A stretch of DNA of 64,000 nucleotides, taken from contig NZ_JQMJ01000004.1 of the NCBI RefSeq assembly GCF_000744655.1, positions 1,116,001 through 1,180,000 of the forward strand, written 5' to 3'. Position numbers and translations under genes: made by a program. This stretch comes from Streptacidiphilus rugosus AM-16 (GTDB lineage: Bacteria > Actinomycetota > Actinomycetes > Streptomycetales > Streptomycetaceae). This document shows, in pieces, positions 8,640-17,181 of this stretch (within the stretch, counting starts at the first letter, position 1; each line of letters begins with the position of its first letter). The notes beneath the pieces were generated by a model that was not told the origin of the DNA, made no database searches, and was given only the letters and a program-made list of their open reading frames with translations.

Positions 8640-9128
8640 GGGCGGTCCTCCAAGGACGCGAGGTGGGATGCCGCGATCACCGGGCTCCGCGCCGACCCGC
8701 CGGCACGTGGACGGCCGCTCCCCGACGGGGAAGGCCTGAGCAGGGCGGGAAGTGGGTCCGGACGAGACGGCGACGGTCGAGCGCAGTCAAGCCCGTGGCG
8801 TGACAGCCAGTCAAGCACCGTATACGGAGCGCAATGGCTGCCCGCCGTGAACCGCCCACGGGAAACCGCAGGTCACAGCCGCGCTCCGGGGCCGATCGGG
8901 TGAAGTTGCGGTACACGGCGTCCGCCGACCCGTCCACGTCGCGACCGGCGCCGAAGCCTCCATGACGGTCCTTCGCCGGCCGGGCGTCCCGCCTCGGCCG
9001 GACACTTCGGCCTGCCCGCGCGCGGCTACTCGGCGCGCCGCTCCGCCGAAAGGCGGCCCTGCGGGCACCAACCCCTACGCTGATCGACGAAGTCCTGGCC
9101 CCGCACGACCTTCGACCGTAATCCCCCG
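8640..9128. other. Intergenic region without a recognisable gene
   Basis: This 489-bp stretch separates the divergent Tat-exported protein gene and the SRPBCC gene. Both promoters must lie here. I found no RNA gene, convincing operator or coding frame with believable composition; the open frames are arginine- and serine-rich shadows. Confidence 0.5.
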
Positions 9129-9590
9129 ATGGTGAGGCTGATGGCCGTCTTCCTGCTGACCCGCACCACCCGGCTCGGCCCTGACGCCTGCTGGGCACGG
9201 CTGACCGACTGGCCGCGTCACGGAGCCGGGGTCCCGTTCACCACCGTGTCGGCGAGCGGGGGCACCGGGCGGTCGGTGGGCGACGTGGTCCTCGCGCGCA
9301 CGGCCGCCGGCCCGCTCGGCTTCGACGACCCCATGGAGATCGTCGCCTTCACCCCACCGCGCGCGGGGAGGGACGGACTCTGCCGGCTGGAGAAGCGCGG
9401 CCGTGTCGTCCACGGCTGGGCGGAGCTGCGGGTGGTGGTCCGGGCGGACGACGAGGAGTCCTGTGACGCGGTCTGGGTGGAGGACATCCGGATCCGGGGC
9501 CTTCCTGCGGCCTTCGACCCGATCACGGCGCGGATCGCCAGGCTCGTCTTCGGCCGGGCCCTGGACAGGGTGCTGAGCACCCGTCACTGA
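9129..9590 (+). CDS. SRPBCC (START-like) family protein
   Basis: The protein is up to 153 aa. The ATG at 9129 has no ribosome site. The ATG at 9141 (MAVFLLTRTT) has GGTGAGG just upstream and may be the true start. The pattern of an N-terminal strand (FLLTRTTRL), a helix containing CWARLTDWPRHGAGVPFTTV and further beta strands (WAELRVVVRADDEE, DAVWVEDIRI) ending in a long C-terminal helix (ARIARLVFGRALDRVL) is the START/polyketide-cyclase fold, which binds hydrophobic ligands. The specific ligand cannot be told. A strong hairpin follows 3 bases after the stop. Confidence 0.75.
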   Translation: MVRLMAVFLLTRTTRLGPDACWARLTDWPRHGAGVPFTTVSASGGTGRSVGDVVLARTAAGPLGFDDPMEIVAFTPPRAGRDGLCRLEKRGRVVHGWAELRVVVRADDEESCDAVWVEDIRIRGLPAAFDPITARIARLVFGRALDRVLSTRH

Positions 9591-9592
9591 CA

Positions 9593-9628
9593 CTGCTCCG
9601 CTCCCCGCCACGGCGGGGAGCGGAGCAG
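9593..9628. terminator. Bidirectional terminator hairpin
   Basis: A 17-bp perfect inverted repeat (arms 9593-9609 and 9612-9628, CTGCTCCGCTCCCCGCC) lies between the convergent SRPBCC gene (stop 9590) and the fasciclin gene (stop 9649). There is no T-tract, as is common in high-GC actinomycetes. Confidence 0.8.
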
Positions 9629-9648
9629 CTCTCGACGACGTTCGGAGG

Positions 9649-10290
9649 TCAGGACTTGGGCATCAGCACCGTGTCGACGATGTAGACGGTCGCGTTCGAG
9701 GTCTGCACGTCGCCGCAGACGACCATCGAGTTGCCGTTCACGGTGAACTGCTCACCCGAGCCGGTGACGGTCAGGGTGCCGCCCTCCAGCGTCTTGTGGG
9801 TTCCCGCGAGCTGGCTGGGGCTGAGCCTGCTGGGGACGACGTGATACGTGAGGATCTTGGTCAGCTCGGCCTTGTTGTTGAGCACGGAGTCGAGGGTGGC
9901 CTTGGGGATCTTCGCGAAGGCGGCGTTGGTGGGGGCGAAGACGGTGATGTCCTTGGCCGAGTTGAGCGTGTCGGCCAGCCCCGCCTTCTCCACCGCGGTC
10001 ACCAGGGTGGACAGCGCCGGATTGTGCGACGCCGCGGTGGCCACCGGGTCCTGGGCCATACCGGCGAAGCTGCCGGCGCCGCTGGCGGGCACGGCCGCGC
10101 AGCCCGCGCCGAAAGGAGCAGCCATCGCGGATCCGGAGCCGCCGCCCGAGGTCGCCGGCATGCTGCTGGAGCTCGCCGGCGCGCCTACCGAGTTGCTGGT
10201 GGAACCGCTGCTGCAGGCGGAGACGGTCACGGCCAGCAGACCGGCCGCCGCCGCGGCGACCAGTGCGGTGCTCTTGGAGGTCGCAGTCAT
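9649..10290 (-). CDS. Fasciclin (FAS1) domain lipoprotein
   Basis: The start is the ATG at 10290, with AAGGAAG about 8 bases upstream; an in-frame GTG lies three codons earlier. The product is 213 aa. A lipoprotein signal ends at VSAC, followed by a Ser/Gly/Ala-rich linker. The single FAS1 domain spans about residues 75-213 and shows ITVFAPTNAAFAKIP, LTKILTYHVVPSRLS and NATVYIVDTVLMPKS, the H1 and H2 motifs of MPT70-like proteins. It is likely an extracellular adhesion or binding protein. It lies immediately downstream of the molybdoenzyme gene on the same strand, an arrangement common in streptomycetes. Confidence 0.92.
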   Translation of the reverse strand: MTATSKSTALVAAAAAGLLAVTVSACSSGSTSNSVGAPASSSSMPATSGGGSGSAMAAPFGAGCAAVPASGAGSFAGMAQDPVATAASHNPALSTLVTAVEKAGLADTLNSAKDITVFAPTNAAFAKIPKATLDSVLNNKAELTKILTYHVVPSRLSPSQLAGTHKTLEGGTLTVTGSGEQFTVNGNSMVVCGDVQTSNATVYIVDTVLMPKS

Positions 10291-10358
10291 CAGGATCACT
10301 TCCTTGCCTTGTACGGATGAGGGTGTGTCGGTCAGTCAGTCGGTCGGGGGTGAGTGGG

Positions 10359-11942
10359 TCAGGTCACGGTGACGACCGAGCTGTGCCAGCCGGTCGCTCC
10401 GGAGGGGAAGGGCGGGGTGCGGTTCTGCGGCTGGACGGCGCCGGTTCCGTCGGTGGCCCGGACTTCGAGCGTGTGCGGTCCAGGCGCGGTGGCGTTCCAG
10501 TCCCAACTCCACTGCCGCCACAGGTCGGGGCCGACCGCGGTGGCGAGCCGCGCCGGCTGCCAGGGGCCGCCGTCGACGCGCACCTCGACCGCGTCGACGC
10601 CCCGGTGCGTGGCCCAGGCGGTCCCGGCGACGGTCACCCGGCCGGCCGGCACGTGGGCGAAGGGGGCCGGGACCTCGATCCGCGAGGCGGTCCTGACCAG
10701 TCCGGTGCGGTCCCAGCCGCGGCGCACCCAGTACGGGTCGAACCGCGCGAAGGTGGTGACCTGGAGGTCGACCAGCCACTTGGTCGCGGAGGTGTAGCCG
10801 AAGAGACCGGGCACCAGCGAGCGGCAGGGGAATCCGTGCGCGACCGGCAGCGGTTCGCCGTTCATCGCGACCGCCAGCATCGCGTCGCGGCCGTCCAGGA
10901 CCAGGCCGATCGGGCTGCCGATGGTCATGCCGTCGGCGGACCGCCCGACCAGCTGCTCCGCGCCCCGCTGGACGCCGGCCTCGCGCAGCAGGGCGGGCAG
11001 GGACGCGCCGAGCCAGCGGGCCGTGCCCACGTACGGGCCGCCCACCTCGTTGGAGACGCAGGACAGGGTGTAGTCGAGCTCGTGCAGCGGACGCCTGAGC
11101 AGGTCGTCGAAGGACAGCTCCAACGGGTGGTCCACCATCCCGTGGATCCGCAGCGTCCAGTCCGACGGTGCCACCTGAGGCAGGGTCAGGGCCGTGTCCA
11201 CCCGGTAGAAGTCCGCGTCGGAGGTCACGAAGGAGCTCAGCCCCGGCACGTCCGGGTGCGCGGAGGCCGGCACCGGGGGCGAGGGGTGGACGGGAGCGGG
11301 CAGCCGCAGCGCGGCGCGGGCCCCGGCCACGTCGTAGCGGGCCGCCGTCAGAGCGCGCGCGGCGGTCTCGGCGACCGCCGCGCCCGCGGCGGTGGCCGCC
11401 AGCGCCACGAGGAACCCGCGCCGCCCCAGACCGGTCCGCGCCGTCGGCACGGACGCGTTCTCTCCCGCCTCTCCAGCTTCTCCCGCTGCTCCCGCTTGTC
11501 CCACGGCCGGGATCGGTCGCGGCTCGGCCGCCCTGACCAGGAGCACGAGCGTTCCCGCGCCGCAGAGTCCGGCGAGGGCCGAGGGCAGCAGCGCGGCGTC
11601 CCGCGAGGCCGCGGCCCACAGGCCGAGCCCCGCGAACAGCGCGAACACCGCGACGCCCGCCCACAGTCTGCGCAGCGCGAGCAGGCCCGCCAGCGCCGCC
11701 AGGACGACCATCGTCGCGTAGATCCCGGACAGCAGCACGGTCTTGTCGTGCGTGCCGAAGTGCTGGACGGCCCAGTCCTTGAGCGGTGTCGGCGTCAGGT
11801 CGATCGCCGCCGACCCGACCGCGATCACCGGCGCGCTCGAGGGGCCCGTGAAGCCGGCGACGAGGTCGCCGACGGTGAGCGCCACGGCGGCCGACCCGAG
11901 GCCGATCGCCGCTCCCGTCACAGCGGTTCGCACTTTGCTCAC
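10359..11942 (-). CDS. Membrane-anchored molybdopterin-dependent oxidoreductase (sulfite oxidase family)
   Basis: This 527-aa protein starts at a GTG at 11942. Residues ~10-135 hold about four hydrophobic segments, followed by a Gly/Ala/Glu linker and an internal twin-arginine-like segment (GLGRRGFLVALAATAAGAAV, about residues 171-190). The remaining ~330 residues are the Mo-cofactor domain. Cys295 in YTLSCVSNEVGG is the expected molybdenum ligand, and a C-terminal Mo-co dimerisation-type domain contains VEVRVDGGPW and WSWDWNA. The catalytic part should face outside. The substrate may be sulfite or a sulfoxide, which the residues do not settle. The FAS1 lipoprotein gene follows 68 bp after its stop. 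Confidence 0.9.
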   Translation of the reverse strand: MSKVRTAVTGAAIGLGSAAVALTVGDLVAGFTGPSSAPVIAVGSAAIDLTPTPLKDWAVQHFGTHDKTVLLSGIYATMVVLAALAGLLALRRLWAGVAVFALFAGLGLWAAASRDAALLPSALAGLCGAGTLVLLVRAAEPRPIPAVGQAGAAGEAGEAGENASVPTARTGLGRRGFLVALAATAAGAAVAETAARALTAARYDVAGARAALRLPAPVHPSPPVPASAHPDVPGLSSFVTSDADFYRVDTALTLPQVAPSDWTLRIHGMVDHPLELSFDDLLRRPLHELDYTLSCVSNEVGGPYVGTARWLGASLPALLREAGVQRGAEQLVGRSADGMTIGSPIGLVLDGRDAMLAVAMNGEPLPVAHGFPCRSLVPGLFGYTSATKWLVDLQVTTFARFDPYWVRRGWDRTGLVRTASRIEVPAPFAHVPAGRVTVAGTAWATHRGVDAVEVRVDGGPWQPARLATAVGPDLWRQWSWDWNATAPGPHTLEVRATDGTGAVQPQNRTPPFPSGATGWHSSVVTVT

Positions 11943-12074
11943 GACCCTGATTCGGTCCTGTGCGCCGGGCGGATGGGTGGCCGCCGAGTGCTCGGGGAAG
12001 CTTCACCCGTCCGAGGGAGCCTGCGGCGACGAATACCAGGTGGACGCGATCGGCGAGGAGAGCGGGCGATAGCC

Positions 12075-12491
12075 GTGCGGAACAGGAATGCGATTCTGCG
12101 GTGCGAACTGACGGCCGTGCTGGTCACCGGACAGTGCCGCCCGGCCCGCCTGGATCTGCGCCACGACCCCGCCGAGGGCTACGGTCTCGTGCTGCGCATC
12201 CGGGCCGGGCTGGACGACGACCCCGCCTCCCTGCCGCCCATCTGGAGGCTCTCGCGCGACCTGCTCGACGCGGGCCTCACCGTCCCGACCGGGACGGGCG
12301 ACGTGCGGGTGCGGCCGCTCTCCGAGGACTGGACCCTGGTCGAACTCGTCCGGCCGCGCGTGACGGCGATCCTGGTCGTCGGCACGGCCGACCTGCGCGG
12401 CTTCCTGGCGGAGACCTACCGGATCACCCCGCGCGGAGCGGAGCAGTGCGCCGTCGACTGGGACGAGGAACTGCGCGCCCTCGACGGCTGA
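12075..12491 (+). CDS. SsgA-like sporulation/cell-division protein (SALP)
   Basis: The 138-aa protein is read from the GTG at 12075. GAGGAG lies 14 bases upstream, a long spacing, so the start is provisional. The segments ARLDLRHDPAEGYGLVLRI, WRLSRDLLDAGLTVPTGTGD and DVRVRPLSEDWTLVELVRP match the SsgA/SsgB fold, a family confined to sporulating actinomycetes that controls septum placement and peptidoglycan remodelling. The particular paralogue cannot be assigned. It is divergent from the molybdoenzyme gene. Confidence 0.85.
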   Translation: MRNRNAILRCELTAVLVTGQCRPARLDLRHDPAEGYGLVLRIRAGLDDDPASLPPIWRLSRDLLDAGLTVPTGTGDVRVRPLSEDWTLVELVRPRVTAILVVGTADLRGFLAETYRITPRGAEQCAVDWDEELRALDG

Positions 12492-12589
12492 CCCACCCCG
12501 CGGGAACACGCTGAGGAGCGATCATTTCCCGCCGCGCGCGGTGTCCGTACCAGGATGAGGGAACCGTGTCGGTGGGAAGGGTGGATGTG

Positions 12590-12722
12590 GTGACGGCTGA
12601 CCTGATCTCGAGAGCGCGGGCGGGCGACGGGGAGGCGTTCCGGGCGCTGACCGAGCCGCACCGCCGCGAACTGCACGTGCACTGCTCCCGGATGCCGGGC
12701 TGGTGCAGGACGCGGAGGACGC
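12590..12722 (+). pseudogene. ECF sigma factor N-terminal fragment
   Basis: From the GTG at 12590 the frame reads VTADLISRARAGDGEAFRAL then EPHRRELHVHCSRM, the sigma-70 region 2 start of SigJ-type ECF factors. After SRMPG the expected continuation (VQDAEDA) appears in the next frame, as LVQDAEDA from 12700, so one base is missing. Only about 44 codons remain before the sequence turns into an unrelated gene. This is therefore a frameshifted and truncated remnant. A DHFR-like remnant follows directly. Confidence 0.75.
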
Positions 12723-12989
12723 GCCGGCGACGTGCCGGCCGAGGTGGCGAAGCTGCAGCAGCGGCTGGACGGGGAGATCCTCGTCTACGCCGGCTACACG
12801 CTCGTGCGCACCCTGATCGAGCACGACCTGGCGGACGAGCTGCGGCTGGTCGTCTTCCCCGTCGTCCTGGGCAGCGGGCAGCGCCTGTTCGGCGGAACCA
12901 CCGACAGGAAGCCGCTCCGCCGGCTCGGCACCCGGACCTTCGGCGAGGGTCTCGCCTTCGTCCGCTACGAGGTCGTCCGGCCCTCCTGA
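12723..12989 (+). pseudogene. DHFR/RibD-like C-terminal fragment
   Basis: The frame ending at 12989 encodes EVAKLQQRLDGEILVYAG, TLVRTLIEHDLADELRLVVF, PVVLGSGQRLFGG and a final VRYEVV segment. These are the C-terminal ~90 residues of the dihydrofolate-reductase/RibD-C family, whose full members are about 190 aa. The N-terminal nucleotide-binding half is missing. A GTG at 12732 could start translation but has no clear ribosome site. The junction with the sigma-factor fragment at about 12720 suggests one deletion removed the end of one gene and the start of the next. Confidence 0.75.
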
Positions 12990-13106
12990 CCGGACGCCGC
13001 ACCGGCGCGGCGGTTTACCCGCGGCCAGGCCGGTCAGACGCAAGGGTGTCCGAACCGACAGAGCCGCCCCGCGCTGCGGGCGGTCGCACGCGGTGAAGGA
13101 GGGCTG

Positions 13107-13412
13107 GTGTCGATGGGACACCACAAGCCGGGACTTCCGGGCGCGGTGGGCTGGGTCTGGTCGTGGCAGGACAGGGCCGCCTGTGTCGGGCTCGACGCCC
13201 CGCTCTTCTCCCATCCGGCCGGGGAGCACGGCCTGAGCTGGCAGGCGCGCGAGGACGCCGCGAAACGGGTCTGCGCCGGCTGCCCGGTACTGGAGCCCTG
13301 CCGGGCGTATGCGCTGGCCTCCCGCGAGCCCTACGGGGTGTGGGGAGGTCTGAGCGCGGTCGAACGCCGCGTGCTCCTGCGCGCACGCCGGCAGACGGCC
13401 CAGGCGGCCTGA
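13107..13412 (+). CDS. WhiB-family transcriptional regulator
   Basis: The 101-aa protein starts at the GTG at 13107 (GAAGGAGGG just upstream) or the ATG two codons later. It carries the four WhiB cysteines: one in DRAACVG, one in KRVCAGCP and the pair completed by LEPC, in the C-x(n)-CxxC-x5-C pattern that binds an iron-sulfur cluster. They are followed by the GVWGG turn and a basic C-terminus (RRVLLRARR) for DNA contact. It is expected to act as a redox-responsive partner of the principal sigma factor. The subfamily is not assigned. Confidence 0.93.
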   Translation: MSMGHHKPGLPGAVGWVWSWQDRAACVGLDAPLFSHPAGEHGLSWQAREDAAKRVCAGCPVLEPCRAYALASREPYGVWGGLSAVERRVLLRARRQTAQAA

Positions 13413-13658
13413 CACCGAGCCCCACGACTACGTCGCCACTCGCCCGGACGTGATCAGCCCGCTTCTCTTGGCCGTCACCGCGCCGGTCCGCCGCGTGGCG
13501 CTGCTGCGCCGAGCGGCGGACCGGGGCGTGGCGCGTACTGGTCGACGGCCTCCACAGGCACAGGAGCTGGGTCCTCCGTCGCCGGGAACGGCGTCAGCGT
13601 CTCGCCGCTTCCCGGGCCCCGCGGTCTCGACCGTCGTGCTGCCCGTCCTGTTCCGGTG

Positions 13659-13895
13659 TCACGGGCTTTCGGCCGCCTCCGACACCGCCTCGATGCAGTC
13701 GACGTCGATGCGGTCGGCCAGGCCCTCCAGCAGGGTCTGCAGGGCGAGCGCGGTACGCGGGTCCGTCTCCGGGCCCGACCAGGTCGACACGTCCACGGCG
13801 ACCTTGCGCAGCACGGTCGTCAGGGTCGTCGCGGGCACCAGGACCTCGCCGTCCACCAGGCAGACCAGTTCGATCGTCACTCGGGACACGGTCAC
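13659..13895 (-). CDS. Small conserved protein, DUF6213-like (paralogue 1)
   Basis: The 78-aa protein starts at the GTG at 13895, with GGAGG 5 bases upstream. It shares with two other proteins in the window (14272-14502 and 20670-20894) an N-terminal strand pattern, a VPA turn, a leucine-rich helix and the ending LADRIDVDCIEA. The family resembles the small Streptomyces proteins annotated as DUF6213; that name is from memory. The function is unknown. It is third in a minus-strand set of paralogue, proline-rich protein, paralogue. Confidence 0.65.
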   Translation of the reverse strand: MTVSRVTIELVCLVDGEVLVPATTLTTVLRKVAVDVSTWSGPETDPRTALALQTLLEGLADRIDVDCIEAVSEAAESP

Positions 13896-13945
13896 CACTT
13901 CCTCCGGTCGGCGCCCGCGAGGCGGACGCGTTCCCCACGGGGCGA

Positions 13946-13970
13946 TTACCCGCTCCGGAGGCGGGCACAC
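13946..13970 (-). promoter_or_regulatory. SigB-like promoter element before paralogue 1
   Basis: On the minus strand this reads GTGT, 15 bases, GGGTAA, about 50 bases upstream of the GTG at 13895. It overlaps the stop codon of the proline-rich gene. It matches the element at 6268-6292 in form and spacing. It is a motif match only. Confidence 0.35.
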
Positions 13971-14239
13971 GACGGGATCGCGGCGCCGGGCCCGGCCGGC
14001 TTCGGCTCGGGCTGGGGTTCCGGCGTGGGCTCCGACGGCTTCGGCGGCCGGGCCGGCTCCACGGGCTCGGGCCCGCCGGGCCGGGGCGGCTCGGGGTCGG
14101 GGTAGGGCAACGGGGCGGGGTCCGGGCCGGGCGCCGGCACCGGGCGGTCCGGATCGGGCGGCAGCGGGACCGGCGGATCGGACGGCCAGGGGACGGGAAT
14201 CACGTCGGGGTCCGGCGGCGCCGGGATGGTCGCGGTCAT
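13946..14239 (-). CDS. Proline-rich low-complexity protein 1
   Basis: The 97-aa protein starts at the ATG at 14239, preceded by a strong AAGGAGG 6-7 bases upstream. After MTATIPAPPDPDVIP the body is dominated by PDP, PEP and PxP repeats. It has no signal peptide or membrane segment and is expected to be disordered. A similar protein is encoded at 19615-19853, again near a DUF6213-like paralogue, which argues that the two families work together. No known function. Confidence 0.6.
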   Translation of the reverse strand: MTATIPAPPDPDVIPVPWPSDPPVPLPPDPDRPVPAPGPDPAPLPYPDPEPPRPGGPEPVEPARPPKPSEPTPEPQPEPKPAGPGAAIPSCARLRSG

Positions 14240-14271
14240 GGTCGTTCCTCCTTCGTCGGAACCGGGCCGGC

Positions 14272-14502
14272 TCACGACTCGTCGGCCAGGGCCGACGCGA
14301 TCGCGATGCAGTCGAGGTCGATCTGGTCGGCCACCTTGCGCAGCAGCGTGCGCACCGCCGCGACGGTGTTCGCGTCCGCGCCCTGCTCGGGCCAGCAGGC
14401 AAGCTGTTCCTCGATCTCGCGCAGCAGCTGCGGGACGATCGCCGACGGGACCAGCACGGCGCCGTCGCCGCGCCACATCAGGGGGATCCGCACGCTGGTC
14501 AC
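14272..14502 (-). CDS. Small conserved protein, DUF6213-like (paralogue 2)
   Basis: I place the start at the GTG at 14502 (VTSVRIPLMWRG, 76 aa) because AAGGAGG lies 8 bases upstream; an earlier GTG at 14511 abuts that site and is unlikely. It contains VPSAIVPQLLREIEEQL and ends ADQIDLDCIAIASALADES, the same closing motif as the paralogues at 13659 and 20670. It leads the three-gene minus-strand set, 32 bp before the proline-rich protein. Function unknown. Confidence 0.65.
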   Translation of the reverse strand: MTSVRIPLMWRGDGAVLVPSAIVPQLLREIEEQLACWPEQGADANTVAAVRTLLRKVADQIDLDCIAIASALADES

Positions 14503-14595
14503 AGCCTCCACCTCCTTCGTTCCTCCCCCGCCTCCCGCGCGCGGCTACCCCGATCGCGCCGGAACTACCACCGCCGGCCCGAACCGGCTCGGGCG

Positions 14596-15423
14596 TCAGC
14601 CCCGGCGGAGCGCGTCGACGAGGGCGGCGAAGGCGTCCCGCACGCCGCCGGGGTTATCGATCCAGGGGAAGTGACCCGCTCCCGCGACGCTGTGACGCAG
14701 GATCCGGCGGCCGGTGAGGCCCTCGGTCCGCTGCCACAGGCTCTGGTCCACCACATGGTCCTCGGCGCCGCCGACGATCAGCGCGGGAAGGTCGGAGGGC
14801 AGCCAGGACGCGCGGTAGTCGGCGTCGAAATGCGCGTCCGCCCAGGCGACGGCCTCCTGGCAGTACGGCAGTCCCTCCAGCAGCGCGCGGCCGCGCGTTA
14901 GACCGGCGGGGGTGAAGTTCCAGGGCGCGGCTTCCAACGTCAGCTCGCGCAGGGTTCGGTCGTCCGGTGCTGCCGCGTACCGCTCGGCCGCGGCGTCCAC
15001 GCCCGGCAACGGGTGGGCGGCCGCCCAGCACTCGAAGCGCGGACGCCAGCCCGCGTGGGGGGCGCTGCTGATCAGCGCCAGCCCGGCGAGACGCTCCGCG
15101 AGTTCGGGGACGGAGAGCAGGAACATCCCTCCGGTGGAGTGCCCGACGGCCACCACGTGCTCCAGCCCGTCCAGCGCCTCGACCAGCGCCTGCGGCCACC
15201 GCAGGAACGGCCCGGGCGGCACCGCCGGAACGCCCCGGTTGGAGCCGTCCCCCGGCAGGTCGACCAGCCAGACCGTGCCGGGCAGCGCGCACGCCTCCAC
15301 CAGCCCCGCCAGCGACTCGGACCCCAGGCCAGGCCCCCCGGGCACCAGCAACCAGTTCCACCGCCCCGGGCTCTCGGCGGCGCGCCGCAGCCGGACCCCC
15401 GAGGGCGTCCACCGTTCCTCCAC
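14596..15423 (-). CDS. Alpha/beta-fold hydrolase
   Basis: The GTG at 15423 is favoured, with GGAGG 5 bases upstream, giving 275 aa; longer in-frame starts exist up to 15519. The oxyanion motif PGGPGLG, the nucleophile elbow GHSTGG and a late Gly-His (AGAGHFPWID) with an upstream acidic residue (GGAEDHVVDQ) complete a Ser-Asp-His triad. The LVDLPGDGSNRG segment is typical of ester or amide hydrolases acting on small molecules. The substrate is unknown. Confidence 0.8.
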   Translation of the reverse strand: MEERWTPSGVRLRRAAESPGRWNWLLVPGGPGLGSESLAGLVEACALPGTVWLVDLPGDGSNRGVPAVPPGPFLRWPQALVEALDGLEHVVAVGHSTGGMFLLSVPELAERLAGLALISSAPHAGWRPRFECWAAAHPLPGVDAAAERYAAAPDDRTLRELTLEAAPWNFTPAGLTRGRALLEGLPYCQEAVAWADAHFDADYRASWLPSDLPALIVGGAEDHVVDQSLWQRTEGLTGRRILRHSVAGAGHFPWIDNPGGVRDAFAALVDALRRG

Positions 15424-15690
15424 CACGACCTCCGCGGACTCCCGCGACGACTTTCCGCACCGACGGTAGGCGACGGGATCGACGGCGGGCGACCGGGCAC
15501 GCGGTCGGCGCTCAGGCAAGCGGCAGGCGGTCAGGCGGTCAGGCGGTCAGGCGAGTGTTCCCTCCGCGTCCGGGTCGGCTCGGTCGGCGCGTCCGCCCGG
15601 GCGGCGTCCCGCCCTCTGTCGGTGGGGCCCGGTAGCGTCGGAGGGAGCGTCAAGAACACGCGGGCAGCACCACGGAGACGGAGGAGCACG

Positions 15691-16392
15691 ATGGCCACCT
15701 TCACGCTCGTTCCCGGTGCCGACGGCCGGGCCTGGTTCTGGCACAGGCTCGTGCCGGAGCTGCAGGCCCGGGGGCACGACGCCGTCACGATGGACCTCCC
15801 GAGCGACGACTCCGCCGGTCTGGAGGAGTTCGTGGGGGCCGTCGCCGCCGCCGTCGGGCAGCACGGCGGGCTCGCGGGGCCGCTGGTGCTGGTGGCGCAG
15901 TCGCTGGCGGGCTTCTCCGCTCCGCTCATGTGCGGGCGGCTGCCGGTGCCCGTCGCGGAGCTGGTGCTGCTCAACGCGATGGTTCCGGCGCCCGGCGAGA
16001 CCGCGGGCGACTGGTGGGAGAACACCGGCCAGGCCGAGGCCAGGTCCGCGTACGCGCTGGCCACCGGACGCGGCGCCGATCCGGAGTTCGACCTGCGGGC
16101 CGACTTCTTCCACGACGTCCCGGCCGAGGTGACCGAGGAGGCGCTCGCCGCCGGCGGCAATCCCCCGCCCGCCGCGCTGTTCGCCCAGCCGTGGCCGTTG
16201 ACGCGCTGGCCGGAGGTCCCGACCCGGTTCCTCCAGGGCCGGGAGGACCGGTTCTTCCCCCTGGAGTTCCAGCGCCTGGTCGTCCGTGACCGGCTGGGCC
16301 TGGAGGTAGAGGAGATCCCCGGCGGTCACCTGGCGGCCCTCAGCCGCCCCGCGGAGCTGGCGGACCGTCTGGTGCGCACGGAGCCCGTCTGA
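15691..16392 (+). CDS. Alpha/beta-fold hydrolase (small esterase type)
   Basis: The 233-aa protein starts at the ATG at 15691, with GAGGAG 4-5 bases upstream. The fold begins FTLVPGADGRAWFWHRLVPEL, with the nucleophile in LVAQSLAGF (AQSLAG elbow) and a C-terminal His in IPGGHLAALSRP. The length and motifs match the short hydrolases related to plant methyl esterases (RsbQ/MenH type). It is divergent from the hydrolase at 14596-15423. The substrate is not predictable. Confidence 0.82.
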   Translation: MATFTLVPGADGRAWFWHRLVPELQARGHDAVTMDLPSDDSAGLEEFVGAVAAAVGQHGGLAGPLVLVAQSLAGFSAPLMCGRLPVPVAELVLLNAMVPAPGETAGDWWENTGQAEARSAYALATGRGADPEFDLRADFFHDVPAEVTEEALAAGGNPPPAALFAQPWPLTRWPEVPTRFLQGREDRFFPLEFQRLVVRDRLGLEVEEIPGGHLAALSRPAELADRLVRTEPV

Positions 16393-16401
16393 CCCGGGCC
16401 G

Positions 16402-17136
16402 TCAGCGCGGTTCGGTCGGCCGGGTGACCAGCACGTCCTCGGTGCCGACGTCGCCGCGCACCACGGCGCGGGCCAGCCGGGTGATGCCCTGCCCGGTCCG
16501 GGCCGCGTGGGCGCGGAGGGCCGTCAGCGCCTGCGCGACGGTCAGCCCGCCGTCCTCCGCGAGCATGCCCTTGGCCTGCTCGATCGCCGAGCGGGCCGCC
16601 AGCGCTTGGGTGATGTGGAGGGCCGGGCTCTCCTCGGCGTGCGAGTGCTGGATGATCGCGACCATCGCCAGGTCCGCGAAGGCCTGCGCGGTGGGCAGCC
16701 GCTCCTCCGCGCACTCGGCCCCGTCGTGGCCGAAGATGTTGAGCGCGCCGACCGTGCGCCCGTAGAAGCGCAGCGGCATCGCGCGGACCGCGAGGTACCC
16801 GGACTCCGCCGCCGCCTCGGCGAACCTGGGCCAGCGGTCGCGCGCCCCGATCAGGTCCACGGCCACGACCGGGTGACCGAGCCGCACGCAGTCCACGCAC
16901 GGCCCCTCGTTGATCTGCACCTGCAGCCGTTCCAGCCGCCTGACCCTGTCGTCGGAGTAGGCGATGTCCCGCAGTTTGCCGTGCCCGTCCTCGATCACGA
17001 TGCCCGCACCGGCGGCGCCGCAGGCGTCGACGCAGCAGCCGAGCACGCGTTCCAGCGTCTCGGCGAGATCGAAGGCTCCGACCAGGGTCTCCGCCAGCTC
17101 GGCGAAGGCCTGGTTCAGCTCCTCGGGACGGCCCAC
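16402..17136 (-). CDS. GAF and ANTAR domain regulator 1
   Basis: The start is taken at the GTG at 17136 (GGGAGG 5 bases upstream), giving 244 aa. The GAF sensor domain spans about residues 15-160 and includes IVIEDGHGKLRDIAYSDD and LQVQINEGPCVDC. The ANTAR RNA-binding domain is at about 170-230, with AIEQAKGMLAEDGGLTVAQA and ARTGQGITRLARAVV. ANTAR proteins bind paired hexaloop hairpins and cause transcription antitermination. The gene lies 45 bp downstream of a second GAF-ANTAR gene and is probably co-transcribed with it. Confidence 0.93.
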   Translation of the reverse strand: MGRPEELNQAFAELAETLVGAFDLAETLERVLGCCVDACGAAGAGIVIEDGHGKLRDIAYSDDRVRRLERLQVQINEGPCVDCVRLGHPVVAVDLIGARDRWPRFAEAAAESGYLAVRAMPLRFYGRTVGALNIFGHDGAECAEERLPTAQAFADLAMVAIIQHSHAEESPALHITQALAARSAIEQAKGMLAEDGGLTVAQALTALRAHAARTGQGITRLARAVVRGDVGTEDVLVTRPTEPR

Positions 17137-17181
17137 ACCCACCTCCCTAGTCGTTTCCAACGCTACCCCTCTTCCTGGCGG

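Noticed and set aside
10263-12074. Plus-strand open frame of several hundred codons ahead of the SsgA-like gene
   Set aside because: Antisense to the molybdoenzyme gene and without any domain-like segment; the real protein begins near 12075.
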